Source of the DNA: Flavobacterium jumunjinense
GTDB lineage: Bacteria > Bacteroidota > Bacteroidia > Flavobacteriales > Flavobacteriaceae
Direction: 5' to 3'
DNA length: 64,000 nt
Assembly (NCBI RefSeq): GCF_021650975.2
Contig: NZ_CP091285.1
Location: 3,844,001-3,908,000, forward strand
A program made the position numbers and the translations under genes. The notes beneath the pieces are model-generated. The model was not told the DNA's origin and made no database searches. It worked only from the letters and a program-made list of their open reading frames with translations. This document shows, piece by piece, positions 28,083 to 37,044 of this stretch (its first letter is position 1; every line of letters starts with the position of its first letter).

Positions 28083-28251
28083 AATAACTAACAGCCGTTT
28101 ATTACAACTGCTAGCTAGGCTTGGTTTGTGTTCGGAATTTTACTTTTTCTGTTCGCTTCGCTCGAGTCTCCGAAAATTCCATGAGGAGTTTTGTACTTGT
28201 AATCTTTTGTGTTAAATTTACTTAACTACTATTTGCAGCATAACGTTGTGC
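28083..28251 (+). repeat. Cassette junction B2 with embedded promoter
   Basis: B-family repeat: CTAACAGCCG, CTGCTAGCTAGGCTTGG, inverted repeat GGAATTTT...AAAATTCC, then TTTTG (28189-28193), 19 bases, TAAATTTAC (28213-28221), TTTGCAGCATAACGTTGTGC. The right core is GTTGTGC (28245-28251). Confidence 0.8.
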
Positions 28252-28281
28252 TTAATTATTGAAAAAGAAAGATAAAATTTA

Positions 28282-28743
28282 ATGAACAAGGAATTTACAA
28301 CCAAGGAAAGGAAGAAGGTATTTGATGAAATATTCAAAGAAAAAATAGTCCCATTATTCAATGATTATGGTTTTAGTTTACACACAAAAACTTCGAAAAG
28401 ATTATTTAAAAACTTAGAAAACAAACTCTCTGTTTTCGTTTTTATTGAATATAAAAATCGGTTTAAATATTACGATATTTCTATCGCATACTTTGATGAA
28501 GAAATTGGAAATGTGTATGATGATAATTATTTAGCTTTGGTAAATGGAATGAACCCGAGTTTTAGTGGAGAGAATAAAGAAGAAATCAAATTATCTGTTG
28601 ATGATTGGATTACAGAAATGAAGTCAACAGTGTTTCCTTTTATTGAAAACCATTCTACACATAAATCAATAGTAGAGTCTGATCAATTTTATATATCTAA
28701 GTCACGAGCAAGTAAAATCACAGAACGTTTGAAAGGCCATTAA
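28282..28743 (+). CDS. DUF4304-like protein, unknown
   Basis: A 153-residue soluble protein. The N-terminal segment (KVFDEIFKEKIVPLFNDYGFSLHTKTSKRLFKNLENKLSVF) resembles DUF4304 proteins, which are frequent in toxin/immunity neighbourhoods. Assignment is by pattern only. It is followed by 660 bases without a convincing gene, so this unit may have lost or degraded cargo. Confidence 0.6.
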   Translation: MNKEFTTKERKKVFDEIFKEKIVPLFNDYGFSLHTKTSKRLFKNLENKLSVFVFIEYKNRFKYYDISIAYFDEEIGNVYDDNYLALVNGMNPSFSGENKEEIKLSVDDWITEMKSTVFPFIENHSTHKSIVESDQFYISKSRASKITERLKGH

Positions 28744-29225
28744 AAATTAGATTAAAATAACTAAGTACGAACCAAGAACTTTATAACCTTTCAAAACAAA
28801 ATGTAACCTATTGGCTAATTTATACTTATTCAAAAAAAATATAAAATATACGTTCGGACTAGAGTTTAACAAAAATGTTGAAATGATTTCTGAAAACTTT
28901 GGTTTTTAAAATTTGAGTAATTATTGTAATACCTTAGAAATTGTAAAAAAAGACAAAAGATTTAAAGACAAAATAGTTGATTATATTGAATTAGCATATT
29001 TGAACAATCTAAATTCATTTTGCTGGTTGGTTAAGGAAAAACGAAAGCCAAATAAAGAATTAGGAAAATGGGAAGAAAAAAAGTCAATCCATATTACGTT
29101 AATGCAAACACTAATAAACTAGAAAGTATAATTTAGAAAAAAAGTATGTCGATTGCTGCGGTATATCAATAACAAAAAAGTCCAAAAAAAAGCTTAGAAA
29201 AAAAAACAATTAAAAAAGAAAATAA
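28744..29225 (+). pseudogene. Degraded coding remnants
   Basis: No intact gene is convincing here. Two protein-like stretches are seen: a 40-codon frame ending KYTFGLEFNKNVEMISENFGF at a stop near 28908, and a 69-codon frame at 28913-29122 starting with TTG (IVDYIELAYLNNLNSFCWLV). They are adjacent and in different frames, as expected for a frameshifted, decaying gene. A short genuine protein at 28913 cannot be excluded. Confidence 0.35.
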
Positions 29226-29390
29226 ACCTATAATAATACTGCCAACAGGAGCATCAAGAAATTGAGGTTTTAGTGTTTAATTTAAAGTTAGTTTTGTAGT
29301 TTTGATTTTCTGTTTTTAATCGAAAGTTTCGGACTTACAAATATCCAACTTCTTAAAAACCGTGAATCCTTGGCGGTACCCTTAAAACCG
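29226..29390 (+). repeat. Singleton cassette junction before the CDF gene
   Basis: The ends are inversely complementary: TACTGCCAAC near 29228 and TTGGCGGTAC near 29372 (8 of 9 pair), enclosing about 140 bases (ATTGAGGTTTTAGTG, TCGAAAGTTTCGG). It does not match families A, B or C. Confidence 0.5.
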
Positions 29391-29409
29391 AATCGAAAGC
29401 AAATATAAA

Positions 29410-30279
29410 ATGACAAACGAGCAAACAGCAATTAAAGCAACTTATTTTAGTATTATTGGAAATACAACTCTTGCAGTTGTAAAAGGACTTGCTGGTTTTT
29501 TTGGAAATTCTTATGCTTTAGTTGCTGATGCAATTGAATCTACTACGGACATTTTTTCTTCATTTTTAGTTTTGTTTGGAATAAAATATTCTAATAAACC
29601 TGCTGACGAGAATCATCCATATGGACACGGAAGAGCTGAACCTTTGATTACCTTTATAGTAGTCGGGTTTTTAATCACATCAGCAACAATTATTGCATAT
29701 GAAAGTATTCAAAATATTGGAACTCCTCATAGTTTACCTAAAGCATGGACATTGATTGTTTTAGGATTAATAATCATTTGGAAAGAATATTCTTTTCAAA
29801 ATGTTATCAAAAAAGCCAAACAAACTAATAGTTCATCATTAAAAGCAGATGCGTGGCATCACAGAAGTGATGCAATTACATCAGTTGCAGCCTTTATCGG
29901 AATATCAATTGCCTTATTTTTAGGTAAAGGTTATGAATCTGCCGACGATTGGGCAGCTCTTTTTGCTTCATTTTTTATTTTATACAACAGTTATTTAATT
30001 TTCAGACCAGCACTTGGAGAAATAATGGACGAGCACAGATATGATGATTTAGTAGAAAACATTAGGGAAATATCATTAAAAGTAAACGGAATAATTGGAA
30101 CAGAAAAGTGTTTTATAAGAAAATCTGGAATGAAATACCACGTTGACTTACATGCAATTGTTAATGCGAAAATTACAGTAAAAGAAGGTCATGATTTAGC
30201 ACATAAATTAAAAGATAGATTAAGAAGTGAAATATTCGAATTAGGTCATGTGTTAATACATATTGAACCAAATGAATAA
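29410..30279 (+). CDS. Cation diffusion facilitator (CDF) family transporter
   Basis: A 289-residue transporter with six membrane segments and the CDF metal sites: SYALVADAIESTTDIFSS (first Asp site), HPYGHGRAEPL, and KADAWHHRSDAITSVAAFIG (HxxxD site), then a cytoplasmic C-terminal domain (KCFIRKSGMKYHVDLHAIV ... HVLIHIEPNE). CDF proteins export zinc, iron, cobalt or manganese by proton antiport. Full length. It is the clearest metabolic-type gene in the array. Confidence 0.93.
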   Translation: MTNEQTAIKATYFSIIGNTTLAVVKGLAGFFGNSYALVADAIESTTDIFSSFLVLFGIKYSNKPADENHPYGHGRAEPLITFIVVGFLITSATIIAYESIQNIGTPHSLPKAWTLIVLGLIIIWKEYSFQNVIKKAKQTNSSSLKADAWHHRSDAITSVAAFIGISIALFLGKGYESADDWAALFASFFILYNSYLIFRPALGEIMDEHRYDDLVENIREISLKVNGIIGTEKCFIRKSGMKYHVDLHAIVNAKITVKEGHDLAHKLKDRLRSEIFELGHVLIHIEPNE

Positions 30280-30434
30280 AAAGCAATTGCTAGGCTAGGC
30301 TTGGCTTGGTTTATGTTCGGAATTTTATTTCGTCAGTTCGCTTCGCTCGAGTCTCCGAAAATTCCACAAGGAGTTTTGTACTTGTAAACTATTGTTATAA
30401 ATTTACATAACTGCCACAAAATCACGTTAGCGGT
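30280..30434 (+). repeat. Cassette junction B3 with embedded promoter
   Basis: B-family repeat: GCAATTGCTAGGC, GGAATTTT...AAAATTCC hairpin, TTTTG (30374-30378), 19 bases, TAAATTTAC (30398-30406), ATAACTGCCAC, right core GTTAGCGGT (30426-30434), which pairs 8/9 with ACCGCTAAA (30881-30889). Confidence 0.8.
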
Positions 30435-30460
30435 CATTGAGAACAGAAAAACAAAACAAT

Positions 30461-30832
30461 ATGAAATTAGGAGCATTTTCTATTAGTCTTAGCGTAAAAG
30501 ACTTAAAGACATCAAAAGAATTTTACGAAAAATTAGGTTTCAACACTTATGCTGGGAGTATGGAACAAAATTATCTCATAATGAAAAACGACAATGCACT
30601 CATTGGACTTTTTCAAGGAATGTTTCAAGGCAACATTCTGACTTTCAATCCAGGTTGGGACGAGAATGCAAGCAACTTAGAAAACTTTGACGACATTCGT
30701 AAAATACAGAAAGAATTAAAAAACAACGGACTTACACTTACAAGCGAAGCTGACGACAAAGGAGAAGGACCTGCAAGCCTAATGTTAACCGACCCTGACG
30801 GTAATGTGATTTTGTTAGACCAACACCGTTAA
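30461..30832 (+). CDS. VOC-superfamily (glyoxalase/bleomycin-resistance-like) protein
   Basis: A 123-residue soluble single VOC domain: FSISLSVKDLKTSKEFYEKLGF at the start and SLMLTDPDGNVILLDQ at the end, the usual metal-site region. The ATG at 30461 is used; an upstream TTG at 30437 lies next to the junction. It could be a small-molecule-modifying enzyme or a binding protein; no specific substrate can be named. Confidence 0.88.
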   Translation: MKLGAFSISLSVKDLKTSKEFYEKLGFNTYAGSMEQNYLIMKNDNALIGLFQGMFQGNILTFNPGWDENASNLENFDDIRKIQKELKNNGLTLTSEADDKGEGPASLMLTDPDGNVILLDQHR

Positions 30833-30934
30833 TGTCTCCCTCATTTGAAAGCAAACAAAGACAAAATAACAAAACAACGAACCGCTAAAAAGACCTATCC
30901 AGCATTAAAAAAATAACTGAATAAAAAATAATTT
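30833..30934 (+). repeat. Short cassette junction
   Basis: Only about 100 bases. ACCGCTAAA (30881-30889) complements the preceding unit's start; ATCCAGCATT (30898-30907) partly complements ATACTGGAC after the next gene (31278-). No A, B or C repeat body is present, closer in size to classical attC sites. Confidence 0.5.
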
Positions 30935-31279
30935 ATGCCACATTTTGTAATTGACTGCTCTGAAAATATCATAAAAATAAAATCACCTAAAGAAATTATT
31001 CAAAAAGTGTATGATACAGCCGAATCAACTGACCTTTTTGATAAAGGAGATATTAAAGTAAGAATTAATCCTTTTGAGTATTATAATATTGGAAATACTA
31101 AAGATGACTTCATTCATATTTTTGCTAATATTATGGAAGGAAGAACTGTCTCTCAAAAAAAGAACCTTTCAGAAAGAATTATTACTGAATTGAAATCAAT
31201 GTTCCCAGACGTTCCGATTATTTCTATTAATATAAGAGATTTTGAAAAAGCTACTTATTGCAACAAATCAATGGTTTGA
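30935..31279 (+). CDS. 5-carboxymethyl-2-hydroxymuconate isomerase-family protein
   Basis: A 114-residue protein beginning MPHFVIDCSENI, typical of the CHMI family of the tautomerase superfamily, in which Pro2 becomes the N-terminal catalytic base. The region MEGRTVSQKKNLSERIITELKSMFPDVP also matches. CHMI acts in homoprotocatechuate breakdown, but lone copies in accessory DNA may act on other enols. Cytoplasmic. Confidence 0.85.
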   Translation: MPHFVIDCSENIIKIKSPKEIIQKVYDTAESTDLFDKGDIKVRINPFEYYNIGNTKDDFIHIFANIMEGRTVSQKKNLSERIITELKSMFPDVPIISINIRDFEKATYCNKSMV

Positions 31280-31378
31280 TACTGGACTAAATATAAAGCG
31301 GAATTAAAAAACATTCGCGAAAACATTAAATTTTAAAAAACAATTTTAAAATCTATAAAAAACTTAATGAATTAACCA

Positions 31379-31924
31379 ATGAACACTAGAACACTTGAAG
31401 AACAGCGGATTGAATTTATCAATCAAAAATTTCTTGCTACACCATTAGCTGGATTGATTATTTGGACTTTAATCGGATTAATCGGAATCTTTTTCTCCGA
31501 CTTTGTAGCGGTTTGGTCAATTTTTATTGGAACTGGAAGTATTGTATATCTGGGGCTGTTTCTCTCAAAATTCACAGGTGAAAATTTCCTCGATAAAAGT
31601 AAACCTAAAAACGAATTCGATACTCTTTTTCTTTTTACAGCTGCGCAAGCGATTCTTGCCTATTCAATTGCAATACCATTTTTCCTCGTTGACTATTCTT
31701 CTCTTCCAATGACTGTAGGAATTCTGACTGGATTGATGTGGTTACCATTTTCTTGGATTATAAAACATTGGGTTGGAATTTTTCATACATTAACTAGAAT
31801 AATTACAGTGCTAACCCTTTGGTATCTCTTACCCGAACATAGGTTTATAGCAATTCCGTTTGCAATCGTTTTGATTTATATCATTACATTAATTATCTTA
31901 AAAAACAGAAAGATAACTGAATAA
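31379..31924 (+). CDS. DUF7010-like multi-pass membrane protein
   Basis: A 181-residue protein with five or six membrane segments. The segment GILTGLMWLPFSWIIKHWVGIFHTLTR is typical of a small uncharacterised membrane family (DUF7010, as I recall it). No enzymatic motif. Upstream, 31280-31378 shows no clear repeat, so it may share a unit with the CHMI gene. Confidence 0.7.
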   Translation: MNTRTLEEQRIEFINQKFLATPLAGLIIWTLIGLIGIFFSDFVAVWSIFIGTGSIVYLGLFLSKFTGENFLDKSKPKNEFDTLFLFTAAQAILAYSIAIPFFLVDYSSLPMTVGILTGLMWLPFSWIIKHWVGIFHTLTRIITVLTLWYLLPEHRFIAIPFAIVLIYIITLIILKNRKITE

Positions 31925-32048
31925 AAACGACATCACAACAATAGCTATAAGTAATTGCTTGTTCTCGCGGAATTTCCAACTTGGTGTGTGCTTGCTAAGT
32001 AAACCGCAAATTCACACAACTACTTTTAGCCGAGATCGTTTTAGCAAC
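31925..32048 (+). repeat. Singleton cassette junction E
   Basis: A junction not clearly related to A, B or C: ACAACAATAGC, GTAATTGCTTG, CGGAATTTCC, GTGTGTGCTTGC, ACACAACTACTTTTAGCC. Its right core GTTTTAGCAAC (32038-32048) pairs 10/11 with GTTGCTAAAA (32771-32780), one of the best matches in the array. Confidence 0.7.
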
Positions 32049-32088
32049 AAGACTCAGAAAATCCGAATAAAAAAAATCTAAATTAAGA

Positions 32089-32760
32089 ATGATAGAGAAT
32101 AAGACACTAAATTTTCTAAAAAAATTAAATTCTAATAATTCAAAAGAATGGTTAGATGAAAATAGATCGGATTACAATTTTGCGAAAAATAATATTTTAG
32201 CTATGACGCAATCTTTAATTGACCAAGTTTCAAATTTTGATGGTGGAATAGAAAAAGCAGATTTAGACCCAAAAAAGTGTATAACAAGATTAAATAGAGA
32301 TTTAAGATTTTCTAAAGATAAAACACCTTATAAAACCGATTATTATATTGTACTAAATCAGAAAGGAAAAAATAGCTCATCTGCTTTTTATTATGTTCAT
32401 ATTGAACCCAATAATTGTTTTGTAGGCGGTGGTGTATACAATCCGCAACCTAACGAACTAAAAAAAATTCGTAATAAAATAAATAATTCTTTTGGTGAGT
32501 GGCATAAAATAATATCAAATAAAGAGTTTGAGAAAAAGTTCCCAAGTGGAATTCATAATTCAGGAATTCTATTACGAAGTCCTAAAGGGTTTGATGATGA
32601 TAATCCAGCAATTGAATTTTTAAAGATGAAAGGATTTTATACTCAAGAAAATATAACAGATAAGGAAATGCAATCGAATTTAGTTTTGGAAAAAATCATA
32701 GATTATTTTAAATATGTAAAACCATTAATTGACTATTTAAACGATGCAATTGAAGAATAA
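32089..32760 (+). CDS. DUF2461 / TIGR02453 family protein
   Basis: A 223-residue soluble protein of the DUF2461 family: FLKKLNSNNSKEWLDENRSDY at the start, then CITRLNRDLRFSKDKTPYKT and AFYYVHIEPNNCFVGGGVY. These three segments are the family's hallmarks. The function of the family is unknown. Full-length single-gene cassette with strongly paired ends. Confidence 0.92.
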   Translation: MIENKTLNFLKKLNSNNSKEWLDENRSDYNFAKNNILAMTQSLIDQVSNFDGGIEKADLDPKKCITRLNRDLRFSKDKTPYKTDYYIVLNQKGKNSSSAFYYVHIEPNNCFVGGGVYNPQPNELKKIRNKINNSFGEWHKIISNKEFEKKFPSGIHNSGILLRSPKGFDDDNPAIEFLKMKGFYTQENITDKEMQSNLVLEKIIDYFKYVKPLIDYLNDAIEE

Positions 32761-32770
32761 ATTAAGTCCT

Positions 32771-32946
32771 GTTGCTAAAAGCGGTTTGTAGCAATTGCTA
32801 GGCTTGGCTTGTGTTCGGAATTTTACTTCGTCAGTTCGCTTCGCTCGAGTCTCCAAAAATTATAAAGTATTTTTACTTTTAAACTTTTGTTATAAATTTA
32901 CGCACCTGCCACAAGCGGCAATACATTAACAGTTAACTTATGTATT
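32771..32946 (+). repeat. Cassette junction B4 with weakened promoter
   Basis: B-family repeat. Left core GTTGCTAAAAGCGG, GCAATTGCTAGGCTTGG, the CTTCGTCAGTTCGCTTCG region, then TAAATTTAC (32893-32901); the -33 position reads ATTTT instead of TTTTG. The right core is GTTAACTTATG (32932-32942), partly complementary to GCATAAC (33504-33510). Confidence 0.75.
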
Positions 32947-32981
32947 AACGGATATTTCAGTAAAAAGAAAACTTTAAGAAA

Positions 32982-33377
32982 ATGAACATATTTGACAAAA
33001 TTTTCGGGAAACAACAAAAAAAAGAAACATTCCCACAATCAAATGCAAAGAAATCTCTTCCTAACATTGAAGAATTTCCTCAACTAAATACTTCGGATAG
33101 AATGGGTATAATTATGACTGTTGGTGACACCGGAGAATCAAAATACTTTCCTTTTCTTAAATATGCAATTCTTAATGACCCTGACCTGAATGTAACATTT
33201 GCAGCATTAAAACGAATTCATCTTTTCAAAGACAACGCAGAAGTTGTTCCAATACTTACAGAAATAAAAAATAGCGGTAATAGTCAAAAAATTGAACCTT
33301 ACTTTTCCATGGCTTTATCTAGACTTGGTATTATTACAATAAAAGAACTTGAGGACATAATTAACAATACCAAATAA
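32982..33377 (+). CDS. Small HEAT-like repeat protein, unknown
   Basis: A 131-residue soluble protein. After a basic, Gln-rich start (KIFGKQQKKE), residues about 45-120 form helical pairs (ESKYFPFLKYAILNDPDLNVTFAALKRI; VVPILTEIKNSG) similar to HEAT repeats. No catalytic motif; probably a binding protein. Confidence 0.65.
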   Translation: MNIFDKIFGKQQKKETFPQSNAKKSLPNIEEFPQLNTSDRMGIIMTVGDTGESKYFPFLKYAILNDPDLNVTFAALKRIHLFKDNAEVVPILTEIKNSGNSQKIEPYFSMALSRLGIITIKELEDIINNTK

Positions 33378-33499
33378 AGGACTTGAAAATTTTAATGTTT
33401 TAATAATTATTGCAATAGTAATTTGCTATATTAGGCTTTAATATTGCAGGTTTAGGAGTAATTTCAGCATTTAATCAATAAATATTTAAATAAAAAACT
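33378..33499. other. Intergenic stretch before junction B5
   Basis: AT-rich sequence with no gene and no A, B or C repeat. The C-terminal stop is followed directly by this spacer, which is part of the same unit. Confidence 0.5.
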
Positions 33500-33635
33500 G
33501 AATGCATAACAACTGTTCATGTTGCACAACCATTTATAACAATTGCTAGGCTTAACTTGTGTTCTTAGTTTTGTCCCTATAATCTTTTGCTATAATTTTA
33601 CCCAACTGCTACATGCAATAACATTTTGGTAGTAA
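33500..33635 (+). repeat. Cassette junction B5 with embedded promoter
   Basis: Shortened B-family repeat lacking the central hairpin: GCATAACAACTG, ACAATTGCTAGGC, GTGTTC, then TTTTG (33569-33573), 19 bases, TAATTTTAC (33593-33601), CCAACTGCTACATGCA. The promoter pair is kept although the middle has been lost. Confidence 0.75.
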
Positions 33636-33653
33636 TAAGAAAAACCAATTAAC

Positions 33654-34556
33654 ATGTTTAGATTATTTACTTTATTATTGCTCGTTTTTAATTTATCTAG
33701 CTATACTCAAAAGAACGCTATGAATAACATAACAAATTTAGAACTTAATAAAAAAACTAAGATAGACAATTCTCTTTCTATTTTATTAACTAGGTTCTCA
33801 CACAAAAATGCAATAAGTGATAAACAAGTTTCCGTATTATCTGGTCATTTAATTTTTTTTCAAGGGGAAAAAGAATACGAATTGATGATTTCAATGTATG
33901 AAAGTGCAGATAGAATTTCCCACAAGAAAGAGTATGAATCTATTAATTGGAATGAATACACAATCAAATTAAAGCACATTAGTTCTTATGAATCCATTGA
34001 TGTCGTAATTACTAAAAATGATGCGCCAATAAAAAAGAATATTCCCTTAGATAAAAGTCAATTAATAAGTAAAGCCAATAAAATTATTACCACCAAATAC
34101 TCTCAATTCATATTCGACCCACTGCTATATGAAATTACAGCTTGGAAAAGCTCCGAAGAAACAATCGTCAAATACAGAAGAATTATCAGGTTTGTCCCTC
34201 TTGAAAAAAAAGATGAAAATTTAGATTATGATTTTGAAGTTAATTTAACCAACCAAAGTGTTTCTCCATTTGATTTCTGGGGATTGGACAAGTTTTACTT
34301 TCCAACGATTGAAGAGCAAGAAAAAATTAATTTTGTCATTAAAGAGTTTGGATTGCCACGCTTGGGTTTTAACAATACTATTGTTGAAGGTCCTGATATG
34401 TATAGCATATACATAGATAATGAAGTAGCGTTTGGAGAATATTTTATAGATAAAAAAACTGGTAAAGAATGTATGGGATCGATAGAAGGAAGCTATGCCC
34501 TACCCGATTTCCCTGAATTAATTAACCAAGACCCTCTAATTGAAATCAAAGAATAA
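33654..34556 (+). CDS. Secreted protein, unknown function
   Basis: A 300-residue protein with a signal peptide (LFTLLLLVFNLSSYTQ). The mature part contains a LSGHLIFFQGEKEYELMISMYESADR strand region and a C-terminal KFYFPTIEEQEKINFVIKEFG segment. No domain is recognised; full-length frame, monocistronic. Confidence 0.7.
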   Translation: MFRLFTLLLLVFNLSSYTQKNAMNNITNLELNKKTKIDNSLSILLTRFSHKNAISDKQVSVLSGHLIFFQGEKEYELMISMYESADRISHKKEYESINWNEYTIKLKHISSYESIDVVITKNDAPIKKNIPLDKSQLISKANKIITTKYSQFIFDPLLYEITAWKSSEETIVKYRRIIRFVPLEKKDENLDYDFEVNLTNQSVSPFDFWGLDKFYFPTIEEQEKINFVIKEFGLPRLGFNNTIVEGPDMYSIYIDNEVAFGEYFIDKKTGKECMGSIEGSYALPDFPELINQDPLIEIKE

Positions 34557-34599
34557 TCTTAATACGTTTTTAAAAAAATAAAATGAGTAATAATAAATA

Positions 34600-34737
34600 A
34601 TCACTACAGCCAATAATACTGCATGTTGTAAACTTTTTATTAGTAATTGCTAGACTTGGTTTGTGTTGGAGTTTTGCTCTTGCAATCTTTTATTATATAT
34701 TTACGCTACTGCTACAAGCGAGAAAACATTAGCACTC
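34600..34737 (+). repeat. Cassette junction B6 with embedded promoter
   Basis: Short B-family repeat: CACTACAGCC, AGTAATTGCTAGACTTGG, GTGTTGGAG, TTTTG (34672-34676), 19 bases, TATATTTAC (34696-34704), GCTACTGCTACAAGCG, then ATTAGCACTC. B6 and B7 share the same central deletion. Confidence 0.75.
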
Positions 34738-34750
34738 TTTTAAAAAACAT

Positions 34751-35098
34751 ATGAAATTTAAAATTGTCTTATTACTTAGCATATTAATAATTTTATATGT
34801 TTACTCTTCAGAAATTAAGTTTATGCCTAATTTTAGACATAGATCTGATGGATGGCATTTAATATATCCAATACTTATATTCTCATTCATTTTAATTTTT
34901 CAATTTTTATGGGCTATATTCGTTATGATAAAAGAGAAAAAGAAATCATGGAAAATGATTACAATAATGATATTAACATTTTTTTCATTTTTATTATTAA
35001 ATAATCTGAAAGGGAACCTTAACAGTATCGCATATATTGCAATGATAATTATTGCAATTAGTTCAATAAAATTTTATTGCTTTGAAAAATACAAATAA
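34751..35098 (+). CDS. Small multi-pass membrane protein, unknown
   Basis: A 115-residue protein with four predicted membrane segments (about 3-18, 33-55, 66-82, 90-106) and almost no soluble part. The start ATG is 13 bases after the junction end. No family recognised. Confidence 0.65.
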   Translation: MKFKIVLLLSILIILYVYSSEIKFMPNFRHRSDGWHLIYPILIFSFILIFQFLWAIFVMIKEKKKSWKMITIMILTFFSFLLLNNLKGNLNSIAYIAMIIIAISSIKFYCFEKYK

Positions 35099-35114
35099 AT
35101 TATAATTAAAAAAT

Positions 35115-35229
35115 ACGTGGTAACAATCGTTTATAACAATTGCTAGACTTGGTTTGTGTTGGAGTTTTGCACCTGCAATCTTTTGTTATAAATTTACCCA
35201 GAAGTCACAAACAGTAAAACGTTGTGTGT
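35115..35229 (+). repeat. Cassette junction B7 with embedded promoter
   Basis: Short B-family repeat, nearly identical to B6 in the middle: ACAATTGCTAGACTTGG, TTTTG (35165-35169), 19 bases, TAAATTTAC (35189-35197), CAAACAGTAAAACGTTGTG. The right core is GTTGTGTGT (35221-35229). Confidence 0.75.
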
Positions 35230-35253
35230 AATTATAACCAAATTCGTAGAAAA

Positions 35254-35715
35254 TTGAGTTTAGAAAATAAAAAAATAAATATCCAAGAAGATTGGAAAAT
35301 TTATAAAAATGAATTTGTCGATTTAGAACCTAATAATTCTTATCCAATTGATGATATTTGGCATTACTTTCAAGAAGATATTTTACACGCGAATTATAAA
35401 GATTTTTTTATCGATTTGGGTTTTTATGGAGAATATTTAGATAATCGAAAGGGATTTTTTAGGCTTATTGTAGCAAAAGGGGGTTTTGGAAAAGGCGAAC
35501 TTTATGAAAAATTTTTATCACGTTCAACTGACGAAATAAAAGAAAAAATTGAATTTTATTTTAACTTAATTCTGAGTAAAAGCGTCGAAAATATATCTGG
35601 TCTAAAATATGATAATGAAGAACATGTAGATGAATATGATATTTATTCCGCAGTCAACAATATTTTTATAAAATTATCTGATGAAGATTTTGAAAAATTG
35701 TCAACATCACAATAA
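35254..35715 (+). CDS. Soluble protein, unknown (acidic, possible immunity type)
   Basis: About 153 residues from a TTG at 35254 (LSLENKKINIQEDWKIYKNEF). An in-frame GTG at 35224 lies inside the junction core, so the TTG is preferred. The protein is acidic with aromatic clusters (DDIWHYFQEDILHANYKDFFIDLGFYGEYL), the look of many small immunity proteins, but no family is recognised. Confidence 0.6.
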   Translation: MSLENKKINIQEDWKIYKNEFVDLEPNNSYPIDDIWHYFQEDILHANYKDFFIDLGFYGEYLDNRKGFFRLIVAKGGFGKGELYEKFLSRSTDEIKEKIEFYFNLILSKSVENISGLKYDNEEHVDEYDIYSAVNNIFIKLSDEDFEKLSTSQ

Positions 35716-35795
35716 AACATTAATAAACGCATAAAAGCTAAAGTTTCGTTGAATCTATAACACGAACAATATGCTGAAAACACTGAAACAAAAAA

Positions 35796-36368
35796 ATGAA
35801 ACATTTTGTAAAATTTCTTTTAATTCTATTTCTTTTTACAAATCTGAATTTAGCTAAAATTTATTCTCAAAACACATATAAAGATATTGTAAAAGCAGAA
35901 AAACTATTTGATAAAGGAAATTATAAAAAAGCTTTAAGAAAAGTAGATGATGCTATAAAACATAAGAATTGTACTTGTGGAAGTTGTGAATTTGAAATAA
36001 ATTACAAAACTAACTTAATGCGCTATAAAATCTATTTAAAACTATTAAATTATAAACAAGCTAGAAATTCATTAGATTCAATCTACTTCTCTTCCGAAAA
36101 AATTGATTCGTTGAAAGTTGCGGCTTATAAAATTGAATTTGGAGAAGAAAAATTAAAAGGAATAATAAACTCTTCAATTAAAAACTCGAAAATTGAATGT
36201 GAAAATGAAATATGTTTTGCCATAATTCCATATGATAAAAACTTGTTTTTAAAATTTAAACTAAGCATTAATTTAATCGATAAATATTTTTATAGTTCAG
36301 AAAAATTTCAAGATAACCAAATTTGGAATGATTATTTTTTAAATACTTTTAACTATAAACAGCTTTAA
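35796..36368 (+). CDS. Secreted TPR-like protein, unknown
   Basis: A 190-residue protein with a signal peptide (VKFLLILFLFTNLNLAKIYSQ), then TPR-like helices (KAEKLFDKGNYKKALRKVDDAIKHKNC) and a Cys cluster CTCGSC. No junction repeat separates it from the preceding gene (80-base gap), so both may belong to one two-gene unit. Confidence 0.7.
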   Translation: MKHFVKFLLILFLFTNLNLAKIYSQNTYKDIVKAEKLFDKGNYKKALRKVDDAIKHKNCTCGSCEFEINYKTNLMRYKIYLKLLNYKQARNSLDSIYFSSEKIDSLKVAAYKIEFGEEKLKGIINSSIKNSKIECENEICFAIIPYDKNLFLKFKLSINLIDKYFYSSEKFQDNQIWNDYFLNTFNYKQL

Positions 36369-36585
36369 TAATTTAACACTACAGCCGTAGCCCTTGCACA
36401 ACGCCTTTAAAATGTATTTTTTTTAATTTTTTATCAAACTTCAAATATAATTAAGAATCACACCTAAAGAAGTAGTAAAAAACTCGAAACGAATAAAAAA
36501 TGTCATTATATTTGATTTCGCAAAAATCTATGATGTTTGCTATATTTAAAAACAAATTAGCAACAATAAAACAAAACTAGAATTA
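36369..36585 (+). repeat. Singleton junction / intergenic region
   Basis: 217 bases. It starts with ACTACAGCCGTAG and GCACAACGCC, similar to the left cores seen elsewhere, and then becomes AT-rich with a -7-like TATATTTG near 36508. No A, B or C body; probably a diverged cassette junction. Confidence 0.4.
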
Positions 36586-37044
36586 ATGAATTTTAAAGCA
36601 ATCTTTCATTACATAAGTTACTTACAATATCCATTAATGCTAATTGGATTGTACTTTGCGTTTATCCCCTATTTGTCAGGAATGGAAATAGTAAAAGAAA
36701 ATCCAAAATTAATCTTCGAAAACTTAAACTCAGTCTTAATTTTTATGGGACTCGGAACCAGTTTTTCTTCATTACAAGATACTAGTAAAACACAAAACAA
36801 GTTTTCAAAAAAAATCTGGGAGAATCCAATAAAAGGTAAGCTTACCATTATAATAATGTGTTTAACAATTTTATTTTTGCTCATCTTTGGATTGACTGGA
36901 TATTTTACTACACATGAAGGAATTTTAAAAGACTTATCCGTTGGAATTATCGTGCTAAGCTTGGGAATGTTTGGATTTTTGAAAGCTGCAATAGAAATGT
37001 TTGAAAATCATAGAAAAGATAAAAACACTGTTAACAAGAGCTAA
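36586..37044 (+). CDS. Multi-pass membrane protein, unknown
   Basis: A 152-residue protein with four membrane segments (about 10-28, 45-60, 80-102, 113-130) and a charged C-terminal tail. No recognised domain. It ends at the start of a C-family half-repeat. Confidence 0.68.
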   Translation: MNFKAIFHYISYLQYPLMLIGLYFAFIPYLSGMEIVKENPKLIFENLNSVLIFMGLGTSFSSLQDTSKTQNKFSKKIWENPIKGKLTIIIMCLTILFLLIFGLTGYFTTHEGILKDLSVGIIVLSLGMFGFLKAAIEMFENHRKDKNTVNKS

